DNA of 53,459 nucleotides from Deltaproteobacteria bacterium. Lineage in GTDB: Bacteria > UBA10199 > JADGCS01. The notes below the pieces were generated by a model that saw nothing but the letters and a program-made list of their open reading frames with translations, was not told where the DNA came from and searched no databases. A program made the translations under genes and the position numbers. The stretch covers positions 1-53,459 of the forward strand of contig JADGCS010000016.1 of assembly GCA_015228875.1 (NCBI GenBank), in the 5' to 3' direction. Shown piece by piece: positions 8,456 through 17,762 of this stretch (the stretch's first letter is position 1; every line of letters starts with the position of its first letter).

Positions 8456-9214
8456 TTAGAACCAGTTAAAAATATCCCTAAAAACCCGTTCAACCAGGCT
8501 ACTGCTCTGGCGGGCATCAAATTCTGCCTCACACAACAGATTATCCCTGTTGGTGTCCAGATCGTTGAAGATTTGGACCGTACTGCGCCATTCTCCAAGC
8601 GTAATTTTGCCATTGTTGTTTTGATCGAGTTCTCTAAAGGCCGAAACGGGATACTGCAGACGATCATAAAATTCATCACGGATTAATCTTCCGTTGTGAT
8701 CGCTGTCCAACTGATCAAATGATCGGCTGGTGTTGTTCCATTCTTCACGTGATACAAATCCATTGTTGTTGTAATCAAGCTCTACAAAGCGATCCGAGCC
8801 ACTGCGTTGCTGACGAAACTCCTCAAAGGTCAAAATATTATTGTGATTTTTGTCCAGACGATTAAAGTCGTTCGAGGTCCCTTTCCATTCACTGCGCGAA
8901 ATCACACCATTGCTGTTATAATCCAAGGTGTGAAACGGATTTAAAGAAATTGATTTGTCTTTTTTGCCTTTTTGACGAAACGCGCTAGGCCCTATTTCAT
9001 TGCCTGAGAGGACGCCATCACCATTCCAATCTAAAACATTAAAAGAGCTGTTGTTGCCCTTCCATTCGTTAATTGTAATCACACCGTTGTTGTTTTTATC
9101 CATACCCAGATGCTTTGGTTTTTTGGAGTTGTTTTTTGCATGAACGGGCCCCGTCGTGAGGGACAGGATAAACAGGACCACAAAAAAATAAATAACGGGT
9201 TTAAAAAATTGCAT
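8456..9214 (-). CDS. Secreted protein with eight EF-hand calcium-binding motifs
   Basis: 252 aa. A signal peptide (about residues 1-26, ending PVHA-K) is followed by an array of eight EF-hand loops. Examples are DKNNNGVITINEW, DWNGDGVLSGNE, DYNSNGVISRSEW, DKNHNNILTFEEF, DYNNNGFVSREEW, DSDHNGRLIRDEF, DQNNNGKITLGEW and DTNRDNLLCEAEF. Most keep Asp at loop positions 1, 3 and 5 and Glu at 12, so calcium binding outside the cytoplasm is likely. The alternating ...EW / ...EF(E/D)F ends suggest duplication of an EF-hand pair. ATG 9214 follows AAGGAGATGCT. Role could be calcium buffering or envelope stabilisation. Confidence 0.88.
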   Translation of the reverse strand: MQFFKPVIYFFVVLFILSLTTGPVHAKNNSKKPKHLGMDKNNNGVITINEWKGNNSSFNVLDWNGDGVLSGNEIGPSAFRQKGKKDKSISLNPFHTLDYNSNGVISRSEWKGTSNDFNRLDKNHNNILTFEEFRQQRSGSDRFVELDYNNNGFVSREEWNNTSRSFDQLDSDHNGRLIRDEFYDRLQYPVSAFRELDQNNNGKITLGEWRSTVQIFNDLDTNRDNLLCEAEFDARQSSSLVERVFRDIFNWF

Positions 9215-9276
9215 AGCATCTCCTTTATTTACCCCGCTCCCAGAGCAGGGCCATCAATATTAACAAACAATAGCCT

Positions 9277-9519
9277 TTACATTTTGCTCGCCTGACTCAT
9301 GCCCTGGTCGAGCTTTGCCTTAATTGCGTCTGTAGTATCGCCAAATTTTTCCAGAATGACGCGGTAGAGCTGATCTATAGAGCCTTCGGCCTTTTTAAAG
9401 TCGTCGTCCGTCAGTCTTTCCCAAGCTTTTTTGCAATCATCGGTTGAGAGTTTGCCCCAGGCACTTTTCACCCTTTGCCTGACATGATTCCAACTGTCAT
9501 TTGTTTGATTCTGGTACAT
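9277..9519 (-). CDS. CsbD-family general stress protein
   Basis: 80 aa from ATG 9519, with GGGAG upstream. The protein is a hydrophilic helical CsbD-type protein: an N-terminal block VKSAWGKLSTDDCKKAW and a second block LTDDDFKKAEGSIDQLYRVI repeat the family pattern (xxWGKLTDDDxxxxEGxxDxL). CsbD proteins are induced by general, osmotic or heat stress in many bacteria; the molecular role is unknown. The start at 9519 avoids a longer, poorly supported frame that overlaps the Ig-like gene. Confidence 0.82.
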   Translation of the reverse strand: MYQNQTNDSWNHVRQRVKSAWGKLSTDDCKKAWERLTDDDFKKAEGSIDQLYRVILEKFGDTTDAIKAKLDQGMSQASKM

Positions 9520-9595
9520 ACAAAATCTCCCTTTCTTAAAGTTACGGCGTCGAGACTGCCAGGCCAATTTTTTTTGATCCGCTGGTGGCCTTTGC

Positions 9596-10615
9596 CTAAT
9601 AGTACATCTTGAGTATGCCTGTGCCATCGGAGTACCACATTGCATACGTTGGACCACCAACTCCAAACCCACCCGCATCATACAACACGCTTGGGTAGTA
9701 GGCGTCTCCTATCGGTGCTGTGTAGATGACCCCCAAGTCAGTCCAGGCGATGTTGTCCCGCGGTTGGGTTTCAAAACTCCATACGTAATTACCTGCCAAT
9801 GCATTACCAGCAAGGTCTTTGGCCACGCTGGTTATTGTGGCAGTGTAGGTGGTGTTGCTTGCAAAATCACTGTCTGGTGTAAAGGTTGCGATTTTTTTTG
9901 TATCATCAAGAACAACAGCACCGGTGACAGGATTGGCGTCTGAGTCAGTCACGACAAAGGTGAACTGGTTGATGGTTGCAAGATTCATCTCTTCGCTGAA
10001 GGTTGCTGTAAGAATTTGATCAAAAGGTACATCAGTGGCGTCGGCGAGGGGGATGGTCAAACTTAACGTGGGCGCTGTAATATCTGACGGCACCTCTGGT
10101 GGCACCTCTGGTGTTACATCTGCCGCTGGTTTTATTTCGGCAGTGAATTCCCAGATATAATCACTTTCAAGTGCATTTAAAGCCACGTCCTTAACGCCTG
10201 TGGTAATCGTGGCTGTGTAGGTGGTGTTGCTGTCAAGATCTGTGTCTGGAGTGAATGTTGCTTTTTTGTTTAGGGGATCAAAGTCAACTGTTCCGGTTAT
10301 CGTGATGGCATCAGGTCCCGTCAGGATAAAATTGACTGCGTTTATTGTTGAGGCATCCATCGATTCAGTAAACCTGGCATTGAGTATTTGATCGACGGGC
10401 ACACTGAAGGCCCCATCAACAGGCGTTGTTGAAATAATCAGTGGTGCAATGATGTCTGACTCATTTGCATTTGCATTTGTATCCGCGTCCGAGTCTGGAG
10501 ACACCGTTGATTGATCATCAAAGGTGCTCTGCTCACAACCCTCGCAGTTCACCAAAGCCCCCGTCATCATCATAACAAAGAGCAGGGACAGCCACATTGT
10601 TTTAAATGCATTCAT
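9596..10615 (-). CDS. Lipoprotein with two bacterial Ig-like (Big_5/SbsA) domains, C-terminally short
   Basis: 339 aa. A signal peptide ends in the lipobox ALVNC. After an Asp/Asn-rich linker come two tandem Ig-like repeats (~55-155 and ~175-280), each with the pattern PxxGAxxVPxDQIL...FTESMDxxTIN...TYTATIT and ending in a YxWxF strand. These domains occur in S-layer and surface adhesins. The final ~50 residues (YYPSVLYDAGGFG...MWYSDG) look like the first blade of a GH43-like or beta-propeller module, but the frame stops immediately, so the protein is probably truncated. The ATG at 10615 lacks a good ribosome site. Confidence 0.75.
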   Translation of the reverse strand: MNAFKTMWLSLLFVMMMTGALVNCEGCEQSTFDDQSTVSPDSDADTNANANESDIIAPLIISTTPVDGAFSVPVDQILNARFTESMDASTINAVNFILTGPDAITITGTVDFDPLNKKATFTPDTDLDSNTTYTATITTGVKDVALNALESDYIWEFTAEIKPAADVTPEVPPEVPSDITAPTLSLTIPLADATDVPFDQILTATFSEEMNLATINQFTFVVTDSDANPVTGAVVLDDTKKIATFTPDSDFASNTTYTATITSVAKDLAGNALAGNYVWSFETQPRDNIAWTDLGVIYTAPIGDAYYPSVLYDAGGFGVGGPTYAMWYSDGTGILKMYY

Positions 10616-10625
10616 AGACTATCAA

Positions 10626-10817
10626 CTATTCAGCCAAAGAGGTCGAATTGCTGATCCTTTTGCGAATGCTTGGAACAATAAGCGATACAATAAACAAAAC
10701 GAGAAATACGATAAACAAGACCTGGGCAAACGAAACTGCATTTGCTGCAATTGAGGTAAACCCAAATAATCCTGCCACAACGGCCACCAAAAAAAATATA
10801 ATGGACCATCTAAGCAT
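10626..10817 (-). CDS. DUF1328/YtjA-family small membrane protein
   Basis: 63 aa with two hydrophobic helices. MLRWSIIFFLVAVVAGLFGF and FIVFLVLFIVSLI match the YtjA family closely, including the MLRWxxxFLxxAxxAGxxGF opening. These proteins are often linked to stress loci; function is unknown. A near-perfect AAGGAGG site lies before ATG 10817. It sits with CsbD and a small lipoprotein in a minus-strand stress cluster. Confidence 0.85.
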   Translation of the reverse strand: MLRWSIIFFLVAVVAGLFGFTSIAANAVSFAQVLFIVFLVLFIVSLIVPSIRKRISNSTSLAE

Positions 10818-10832
10818 AGTGTCCTCCTTTTT

Positions 10833-11057
10833 TTAATCAGTTATTTCGATTATTTTTTCGCCCGCTTTATTAAGACCCGTCTGAATTTTTTTACCTGACT
10901 TGTTTAAACCACTATCAAGCTTGTCCTCGGTCTTTTGAATCCCTTGATCCATTTTTTTGCCGGCATCTTCAAAAAAAGAATTTGTTTGTTCTTTTTTATC
11001 ACAAGCCACATTCATGAGCAGAATAGACATGACACACAACAAAAATAATTTTTTCAT
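10833..11057 (-). CDS. Small helical lipoprotein
   Basis: 74 aa. The signal peptide ends in lipobox LMNVAC. The mature part is a charged amphipathic helix with a repeated 11-residue pattern (DKLDSGLNKSG, KKIQTGLNKAG), like small envelope stress lipoproteins. GGGAG precedes ATG 11057. It probably belongs to the same transcription unit as the DUF1328 gene 15 bases downstream. Confidence 0.72.
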   Translation of the reverse strand: MKKLFLLCVMSILLMNVACDKKEQTNSFFEDAGKKMDQGIQKTEDKLDSGLNKSGKKIQTGLNKAGEKIIEITD

Positions 11058-11178
11058 AAAGTCTCCCTTGCTATCAGTTTGATTACTGTTTTTTTTTATA
11101 CAACAAGGTCAAAAGTTGAACAATCAGGGCACACACGGTTTTTTGGTGGGGGAATTCCCTGTTCTGAATACTTGAAAC

Positions 11179-11409
11179 CTACATTCCGCACTTAAAAAAT
11201 GCAAAAACCCCACCGGTTGATCGGACATCGTACAACCAATTTGCCAGTTGCATGAAAAGGACAACAAAGCCACTGGCGGCAACTGCCAAGATGATGGGTT
11301 GCGCAATCTCTCTGGTTTTATTGGGAACGTGGCCCCATAAAATCTTGATTTTGTCTGAATTTAAGAATGTTTTTTTCACATGAAATTCCAAGAATGTTCT
11401 TATACTCAC
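11179..11409 (-). CDS. Hypothetical 76-aa membrane protein
   Basis: The frame opens with GTG 11409 and has one clear membrane segment (PIILAVAASGFVVLFMQLANW) flanked by a charged N-terminal part. No good ribosome site is visible and no family is recognised, so this may be a real small protein or a remnant. It lies just downstream of the antiporter gene on the same strand. Confidence 0.4.
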   Translation of the reverse strand: MSIRTFLEFHVKKTFLNSDKIKILWGHVPNKTREIAQPIILAVAASGFVVLFMQLANWLYDVRSTGGVFAFFKCGM

Positions 11410-11450
11410 TTTTTTGTCTTGTTTTCAATAATCCTTAAACTTTTTCTGCA

Positions 11451-12674
11451 TTATCTCAAAAACACCAAATGAATAATTCCATAAAGCGGCAACAGAACAA
11501 CGGCCGCATAGGCCATATATCCAAAAAACGAAGGGGCTCTGATAGCACTTCGATCCGCAATGGCCTTGATCATAAAATTTGGGCCATTGCCAATATACGT
11601 GTTGGCACCCATAAAAACGGCTCCCACACTGATGGCCATGAGAACTTTAATGGAAACGCCGACAATTTCCGCTGGCAAATGAAGGCCCTGAGCCATGGAA
11701 AGAAATGTGAGATACGTGGGTGCGTTATCAAGAACGCCCGACAAGGCACCGGTCCACCAAAAGAACTGCCAGGGCTCGGTGATGCCAAAACCGGCGGCAT
11801 TCTGTTTGAGAAACATGAGCGCCGGCACCATGGTGATAAAAATTCCTGCAAACAACACAGCGACTTCAATAATGGGTCCCCAGGTGAATTGATTGCGAGT
11901 TCGAAGTTTTTTGGGTGTCGTAACGAGCGAAAAAACCGTCATGACAATCATGCCCAACTCACGCCACGGCGTGGGTAAAAAAACTGCTCCCATCACGCCG
12001 ACCAAAAACAGAAAATTGATTTTCCCCTTTAGCCTTAAGGGCTCCTGATGTTTTTGATCGTCTAATAAGTCCTTTTTTGTTTCGTGACGATACGCCAAAC
12101 TGTCCCAGATAAAAAAGATAGTTAAAAGCAACCCATTCATCATCGCCCAAATGGGAAACAAGGAAAGCGTCCAAAAGAAAGGAACGCCACGCAAAAAACC
12201 CAAGAACAACGGTGGATCACCCAACGGCGTAAGCAGCCCTCCACAATTGGCCACAATAAAAATGAAAAAGACAGGTAGGTGTTTGATGTGCCTGCGTTCG
12301 CTATTGGTTTTTAAAAAAGCACGAATGAGGACCATGCTGGCGCCCGTGGTTCCAATGAAGTTTGCCAAAACGGCGCCAATCAGCAGCATCAATGTATTGA
12401 TAAACGGTGTGGCCTTAAGATCTCCAGTCAACGACACTCCGCCAGAAATCACATAGAGAGAGCCCAAAAGACAAATGAAGGAAATATATTCATGTGTTGT
12501 GTGCAAGACTTCCACCGGATTATGTTGCAGCAGATAGATGAGGACGGGCACGCTCAGGATACACGCGACAAAGGCCTTGTTACTGTTCTTTTCCCAAAAG
12601 TGATGTGCGGCCAGGGGCAGAATAGCAATAGATAGCAAAAGCAATGCAAAAGGAATTGAAAGATAAATATTCAT
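11451..12674 (-). CDS. NhaD-like sodium:proton antiporter / ion transporter superfamily
   Basis: 407 aa, about eleven membrane segments. Diagnostic blocks of the NhaD/CitMHS-like group are LANFIGTTGASMVLIRAFL (residues ~105-123), NCGGLLTPLGDPPLFLG (~150-166) and GANTYIGNGPNFMIKA near the end. The likely reaction is Na+/H+ exchange across the inner membrane. It starts four bases after the otsB stop, so it is the last gene of the trehalose operon; this fits a joint response to salt and osmotic stress (inference). ATG 12674 is the only good start. Confidence 0.83.
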   Translation of the reverse strand: MNIYLSIPFALLLLSIAILPLAAHHFWEKNSNKAFVACILSVPVLIYLLQHNPVEVLHTTHEYISFICLLGSLYVISGGVSLTGDLKATPFINTLMLLIGAVLANFIGTTGASMVLIRAFLKTNSERRHIKHLPVFFIFIVANCGGLLTPLGDPPLFLGFLRGVPFFWTLSLFPIWAMMNGLLLTIFFIWDSLAYRHETKKDLLDDQKHQEPLRLKGKINFLFLVGVMGAVFLPTPWRELGMIVMTVFSLVTTPKKLRTRNQFTWGPIIEVAVLFAGIFITMVPALMFLKQNAAGFGITEPWQFFWWTGALSGVLDNAPTYLTFLSMAQGLHLPAEIVGVSIKVLMAISVGAVFMGANTYIGNGPNFMIKAIADRSAIRAPSFFGYMAYAAVVLLPLYGIIHLVFLR

Positions 12675-12678
12675 AAGT

Positions 12679-13467
12679 TTAATTTTTAGAGATTTGATTA
12701 AAGAACAATTGGGCGATTTGGCTCAATGTTTTTACCACATCTTCCGTTTGTTTGATGTAATAGAGAGCCGCGCTTTTCTGCTTTTTACCAACACGAATGG
12801 TCATTCCATCTTTTTTTAACGCTTCAAAAGCATCTTCATCAGTTACATCATCGCCAATAAAAATTGGACAGGCCTTAGGCGCCATCTTTTGCCAGACCCA
12901 TCTGACGGCAAATCCCTTGTTCCAGTTTTTATGTGGTCGCAGCTCAAAGATTTTTTTTCCCGTAGTCAACGCCAGCTTGTTTTTAATGCCTGTGCTTTTT
13001 GAAATCACTTCCACCGTTTTTTTGATGACCGCAAGATAACTGTACGGTGTGTTTCTAAAATGAACCGCAACCGAAAGACCTTTGGGTTCTACAATGACAC
13101 CGGGAATATCTCTAAGTTGCTTTTTGAGGAGCGAAGAGGCTCTGCTCACAATAGCTCTGTATTTTTTTCCCTTGCGCAAAAGATAACGCTTCTTAAAATA
13201 AATCTCGAACCCGTGATTGCCCGCGTAGATCAAGTTGTTGATCCCGAATCTTTTACGAACATCTGCCAGCGAACGTCCAGAGATAATCATGATGCGAATG
13301 TGCGGATGACGGGCCAGTTTTTTGAGAATGTTTTTCAGTCCGGGAAGCAACCGCGCCCGATCGGGATCGGCGACGAGTCGCGACAAAGTGCCATCGAAGT
13401 CCAAAAACAAGAACAAGCCCTGTCTTCCTTTCTGTTTGAAAATGATATTGCCGTTAAAATGCCGCAT
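12679..13467 (-). CDS. otsB: Trehalose-6-phosphate phosphatase
   Basis: 262 aa. It removes the phosphate from trehalose 6-phosphate. HAD-superfamily motif I is FLDFDGTL (residues ~20-27, with two catalytic Asp), motif II is IISGRS, and motif IV is FIGDDVTDEDAFEAL, a hallmark of OtsB. Length is normal for the family (~250-270). It lies 14 bases after the GH15 gene and four bases before the antiporter gene, in an operon with otsA. Confidence 0.93.
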   Translation of the reverse strand: MRHFNGNIIFKQKGRQGLFLFLDFDGTLSRLVADPDRARLLPGLKNILKKLARHPHIRIMIISGRSLADVRKRFGINNLIYAGNHGFEIYFKKRYLLRKGKKYRAIVSRASSLLKKQLRDIPGVIVEPKGLSVAVHFRNTPYSYLAVIKKTVEVISKSTGIKNKLALTTGKKIFELRPHKNWNKGFAVRWVWQKMAPKACPIFIGDDVTDEDAFEALKKDGMTIRVGKKQKSAALYYIKQTEDVVKTLSQIAQLFFNQISKN

Positions 13468-13481
13468 AATAAATTCGTGTT

Positions 13482-15245
13482 TTATTTTTTCTTCAACGCA
13501 TCGCTCAATAGGATGGCCGTTCTAATCACTTCAATGTGCGAATACGCCTGTGGAAAATTGCCGGTCAGCTCTCCTGTTTTTACATCAATGTCTTCGGACA
13601 ACAGTCCCAGATGATTGGCATTGGCTAAAATATTTTCAAACAGCGCCTTTCCCTCATCAACCCCACCAATGCTAATTAAAGCTTGAGCCATCCAAAAACA
13701 GGCCACAATAAAGGCGTTTTTGGGTTTTCCAAAATCATCAGGATTTGTGTACCGCATGGCCCAACCGTGATTCATCAAACCCTTTTGACAGGCTTTGACA
13801 GTTTGAATCCACCGCGGGTTATCGGCTTTTAAATAGCCATAGCGATGCATCAAAAGCAGACTGGCATCGAGTGATTTGGATCCGTAAACCTGTGTGTAGG
13901 CCCCTGCTGCATCTGACCACCCCTTGGCTTCAATGTCCTCAACCACCTGCTGCGCTGCATCTGACCACCGTTCTGCAGCGTAGGTCTTTCCAATCAGGTT
14001 GGCCACTGTGGCGGCTCGATCCAAGGCCACCCACGAAAGAATCTTTGAAAAGGTAAAATGCTGCTCCTCGTGTCGAAATTCCCAAATGCCAGCATCGGGT
14101 GTGTCCCATTCCTTTGAAATGGTGTTGGCCAAAAACTTGATGAGCGACCAAACTTCGGGCGTAATCGGTTCGATTTTGTAATGAAAATAATACAAATAAA
14201 TCGCCTGAATGATTTCACCAAAAATATCATTCTGCTTTTGCTTCCACGCATTATTTCCCACGCGCACAGGTTTTGATCCCTGATATCCGGAGAGATGTGC
14301 CAGCTCTGTTTCTTCGAGCTGCATTCTGCCGCCAATACCGTAGAGGATCTGAGTTTTTGTTTGCTTGCTTTCGAGGATGTTCAAAAGGAAGTTGATGAAG
14401 GCCTTGGCCTCTTCAAAGTGACCCAGACTTTTGAGAGCCTCAACGATCATCGAAGAATCTCTGAGCCAACAATAGCGATAGTCCCAGTTACGATCCTTGC
14501 CCACAATTTCGGGCAGGGACGTTGTCGCTGCGGCAAGCAGTGCCCCTGATTTTTCATACGTCAACAATTTGAGAGTGATGGCCGATCTTAAAACCTGATC
14601 GGCATAGAGCGTTGGCAAATGGCACTTGGCTGACCAGGCTTCCCAATATTGGGTTGTTTTGAAAAACATGTCTCGCACAGAATCAGGCGTGGGCGGAGCA
14701 AATTTCTCATGATACGACAAAACAAAAAAATGCTCCTCTTTCAATGAAATAGGCACTCCTTCTCCTACTTCCTTGATTGGAAGTGACGAATACAAGAAAA
14801 CGCTCTCAAAGCCGTTGGCCGCTGTGATGACCGAGGCCTGTTCTCTGATAGAAATTTTTGTGGGGTTTTTGGCGTAGTTCAACCTGGGTTGAAAGTTGAT
14901 GCAAACAACGGGTGTGCCTCGAAGGGGTCGAAGCAAACGGTGAATTTCAATTGGTTGGGCGTAGGACTCCCCGTCTCGATATCGGGGCATGAAATCAATG
15001 ACCTCAAAGGCCTGTGTTCCATCATCAAAAACTGTTTTGAGAACGGCAGTGCCCGGCAAATAGGTTTGCGTGGTTGTAAAAGATTCACCCTCACCGCGAA
15101 TGGAGAATTCTCCACCAACCGTCTCGTCTAAGAGATGGGCAAACACAGAAGGGCTGTCAAACTTGGGCATGCAACACCAAATAATATTGGCTCGATCATC
15201 AATAATGGCACAGGTTTTACAATTTCCAATGATTCCCATGCGCAT
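13482..15245 (-). CDS. GH15-family glycoside hydrolase (trehalase / glucoamylase-like)
   Basis: 587 aa, normal for the bacterial GH15 group. It opens with the group's N-terminal beta domain (GIIGNCKTCAIID...IIWCCMPKFDSPSVFAHLLD) and continues with the (alpha/alpha)6 catalytic domain containing RNWDYRYCWLRDSSM. Relatives hydrolyse alpha-linked glucose; several are acid trehalases. Placement between otsA and otsB suggests trehalose turnover, but maltodextrin hydrolysis is possible. It is separated from otsA by three bases. No signal peptide, so it should be cytoplasmic. Confidence 0.87.
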   Translation of the reverse strand: MRMGIIGNCKTCAIIDDRANIIWCCMPKFDSPSVFAHLLDETVGGEFSIRGEGESFTTTQTYLPGTAVLKTVFDDGTQAFEVIDFMPRYRDGESYAQPIEIHRLLRPLRGTPVVCINFQPRLNYAKNPTKISIREQASVITAANGFESVFLYSSLPIKEVGEGVPISLKEEHFFVLSYHEKFAPPTPDSVRDMFFKTTQYWEAWSAKCHLPTLYADQVLRSAITLKLLTYEKSGALLAAATTSLPEIVGKDRNWDYRYCWLRDSSMIVEALKSLGHFEEAKAFINFLLNILESKQTKTQILYGIGGRMQLEETELAHLSGYQGSKPVRVGNNAWKQKQNDIFGEIIQAIYLYYFHYKIEPITPEVWSLIKFLANTISKEWDTPDAGIWEFRHEEQHFTFSKILSWVALDRAATVANLIGKTYAAERWSDAAQQVVEDIEAKGWSDAAGAYTQVYGSKSLDASLLLMHRYGYLKADNPRWIQTVKACQKGLMNHGWAMRYTNPDDFGKPKNAFIVACFWMAQALISIGGVDEGKALFENILANANHLGLLSEDIDVKTGELTGNFPQAYSHIEVIRTAILLSDALKKK

Positions 15246-15248
15246 ATT

Positions 15249-17522
15249 TTAGCTCCTCTTTGATAAATTTGTTTTTGTTGCTGTTGCTTGTGAGGCATGC
15301 ACAGGATGCGTCAACTCAGTCAAAAGATCCGAAGCCCACTTGTACACGTTGTTGGTGAGAACCTGTTTTTTGAGACGCGTCATGCGTTCCACTTGCTGTG
15401 CGTGTGGCATTTCCAGCGCAATACGGATCGTTTCGGCAAAATCCTGGCACGCATACGGGTTAACACACAAGGCATCATGCAGCTCCAAGATGGCTCCAGC
15501 AAATTCTGAAAGAATCAAGACACCATCGTTGTTTTCTCGGGCAGCAATAAATTCCTTGGCCACCAAGTTCATGCCGTCGGCTAGCGAGCTCACCAGGCAA
15601 ACCTCTGCCATGCGTAAAAAGAGATAAACCTTGTAGGGCGGATGGTTTTCCTTCAAGAAAAGTATTGGTTTCCAACCCTCGGTTCCAAAGGTCCAGTTAA
15701 TATCATCCACTTTCTTTTCAATGCGGTCATCAAACTCACGGTAACGTGGAATATGTGTTCGCGAGGGGGCGGCTAAATGGACAAACGTGATCTTTCCACA
15801 ATAGGCAGGGTTGTTTTCAAAGAATCGTTTGATCGCATCGAGCCGTTCTGAAAATCCCTTGGTGTAATCAAGCCGATCCACACTGACAACAAGTCGCGTC
15901 TTGCCAAGCTCCAACTGCTGACGCCAGCTCTCTGTGTCGGCCTGAATTGTTGCTTCTTCTGGCAGGTTGCGTTCAGACCAAGGCTGAACACTGATGGGAA
16001 AGGGTTTGACATAGGTTGTTCCGCCCTCATGAATGATGGCCTGTCTGTCCCAATCAATCCGAACAGGAAGCAGCGCATTTACGGTATTCAGAAAATTATT
16101 GCAGTACGATGAAAGATGAAATCCCAGAATGTTGGCCCCTAACATGCCCTGCAAAACCTCTCTTTTCCAAGGACATATCTGAAATGTTTCCAGGATTGGC
16201 CAAGGGATATGCCAAAACAAACCGATGACGGCATCGTTTCTTTTTTCACGAATCATTTTTGGAAGAACCGAAAAATGGTAATCCTGAATTAATATGTGCG
16301 GGCTATCTTTTTTTGAAAATTCTTCGGCAATGCAGTTGCAAAACTTCTGGTTGACCCGATTGTAAGTCGTCCAGGCGCTGTCATCAAAGGTGGGACGCTC
16401 ATGTGTTGCATGGCAAAGCGGCCACAATACCTCGTTTGAGAAACTATAGTAGTAGCCTTCTTCCTCCTGTTTTGTAAGCCAAACCCTTTTGAGCTGGTAG
16501 ATGGGGGCTTTTTCGGGCACCCAGACTTTATTTTCTTCGTCCACCACATCTTGATCGGCATTTCCAGACCCATGGGCAATCCAAAGACCGCTGGTGGCCT
16601 TAAGAACAGGGTCCAGCGCCGTCACCAAACCACTGGCGGGATGCATGACATGAACAACCCCTTTTTCTTTGGTGTGAATATAAGGTTCGCGGTTTGAAAC
16701 CACGATGAGTTTTTTTTCACCAATCTGTGAGGTTACATGCGCCTTGAGTTTGACAGGTGTCCACAATTCCTCGTCGGTTTTGGATTGAGAAACTTCTTGG
16801 GCTGTTTGTTGTGCCGATCGGAGTTTTGCGTTCAGTCTTGTGAACTCGCGACCCACGGGTTTGAGTAACGACAAGGTGCTCATGACAGATTTCGGCACAG
16901 AGTTTCCCTCTTTAACCCAAGAAATGAATTCGTTGACAGAACGCTGAAAGATAAGTCGCGATACAAAATAAGTCGCGGCTGAGATGAGCAGGGCAACCAG
17001 GGCCATCGAAAGAGTCATCCAAAGAAAGGCTGTTTTCATTTGGTCGTGAATATAAGATGCGTCGTGAACAATCCCTGCTACTCCCAGAACTGTTTTATCT
17101 TTGCTTAAAAGAGGGGTTGAATAAATATGCACAAAAGAGCCTGCTGATCGTTCAAAACCAAAGTTCTCAACCTGTGATATTTTCTCGCCCCGCTCTGTTT
17201 TAATAATTTCACAGTAGGGCACACCTTCAAAAATCATTGTTTGCAAAACAGGCGTTCCATCAACCCCGCAAAGAAAATAGCCAAGCGTTCTTCCCTGCTC
17301 TGAGATGCTTTCGAGGACTTCAATATCATGGGCGCTGGCTTCTTGTTTGATGGCTTTAACAAAGGTTCTATTGAGACTTTTGGCAATGATGCGAGCACGT
17401 CTGTTGAGATCGTCAGTGAGCTGGCTTCTCTCATTGGAAAACCAAGCCCAGCCCAAATAGACAAAGGCCCCCATGGTGAGTGCCGCGAACAATATCAGGA
17501 GTGTTTTGTACCATCTTTTCAT
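15249..17522 (-). CDS. otsA: Membrane-anchored trehalose-6-phosphate synthase with N-terminal sensor-like region
   Basis: 757 aa from ATG 17522, which has a GGGAGGA site. Residues ~7-27 and ~164-192 are membrane helices framing a ~135-residue periplasmic segment, then a HAMP-like helix region (~193-250) of the kind seen in histidine kinases. Residues ~270-757 are the GT20 synthase: VVSNREPYIH, HGSGNAD, GLFWHIPWP, NILGFHLSSYCNNF, VDRLDYTKGF. It joins UDP- (or ADP-)glucose to glucose 6-phosphate. Ordinary OtsA is ~470 aa and soluble, so the sensor-like front is unusual and may gate synthesis by an external signal (inference). It heads the operon otsA-GH15-otsB-antiporter. Confidence 0.9.
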   Translation of the reverse strand: MKRWYKTLLILFAALTMGAFVYLGWAWFSNERSQLTDDLNRRARIIAKSLNRTFVKAIKQEASAHDIEVLESISEQGRTLGYFLCGVDGTPVLQTMIFEGVPYCEIIKTERGEKISQVENFGFERSAGSFVHIYSTPLLSKDKTVLGVAGIVHDASYIHDQMKTAFLWMTLSMALVALLISAATYFVSRLIFQRSVNEFISWVKEGNSVPKSVMSTLSLLKPVGREFTRLNAKLRSAQQTAQEVSQSKTDEELWTPVKLKAHVTSQIGEKKLIVVSNREPYIHTKEKGVVHVMHPASGLVTALDPVLKATSGLWIAHGSGNADQDVVDEENKVWVPEKAPIYQLKRVWLTKQEEEGYYYSFSNEVLWPLCHATHERPTFDDSAWTTYNRVNQKFCNCIAEEFSKKDSPHILIQDYHFSVLPKMIREKRNDAVIGLFWHIPWPILETFQICPWKREVLQGMLGANILGFHLSSYCNNFLNTVNALLPVRIDWDRQAIIHEGGTTYVKPFPISVQPWSERNLPEEATIQADTESWRQQLELGKTRLVVSVDRLDYTKGFSERLDAIKRFFENNPAYCGKITFVHLAAPSRTHIPRYREFDDRIEKKVDDINWTFGTEGWKPILFLKENHPPYKVYLFLRMAEVCLVSSLADGMNLVAKEFIAARENNDGVLILSEFAGAILELHDALCVNPYACQDFAETIRIALEMPHAQQVERMTRLKKQVLTNNVYKWASDLLTELTHPVHASQATATKTNLSKRS

Positions 17523-17762
17523 AAATCCTCCCGTCGCCACAGGTTCAAGACTGACTTTGCACAAAAAAATAGCCACTATCCACAACGCAATTGCGTGCAG
17601 ATGGCGGCCCGACCATCCAAATCCTCCGGAAGCAAAGTTCCGGACCCTGTTTTGTCAGGCTTTGTTATGACACAAGCTTCAATTATTGGCAATTTATAGT
17701 CCCCAGCCTGATGACTCAGCGTAGACAGAAGTGGCGTGATAGAAACACACGGCCAACGAGGA

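Noticed and set aside
9520-9681. N-terminal extension of the CsbD protein
   Set aside because: It overlaps the Ig-like gene, and a strong ribosome site marks ATG 9519.
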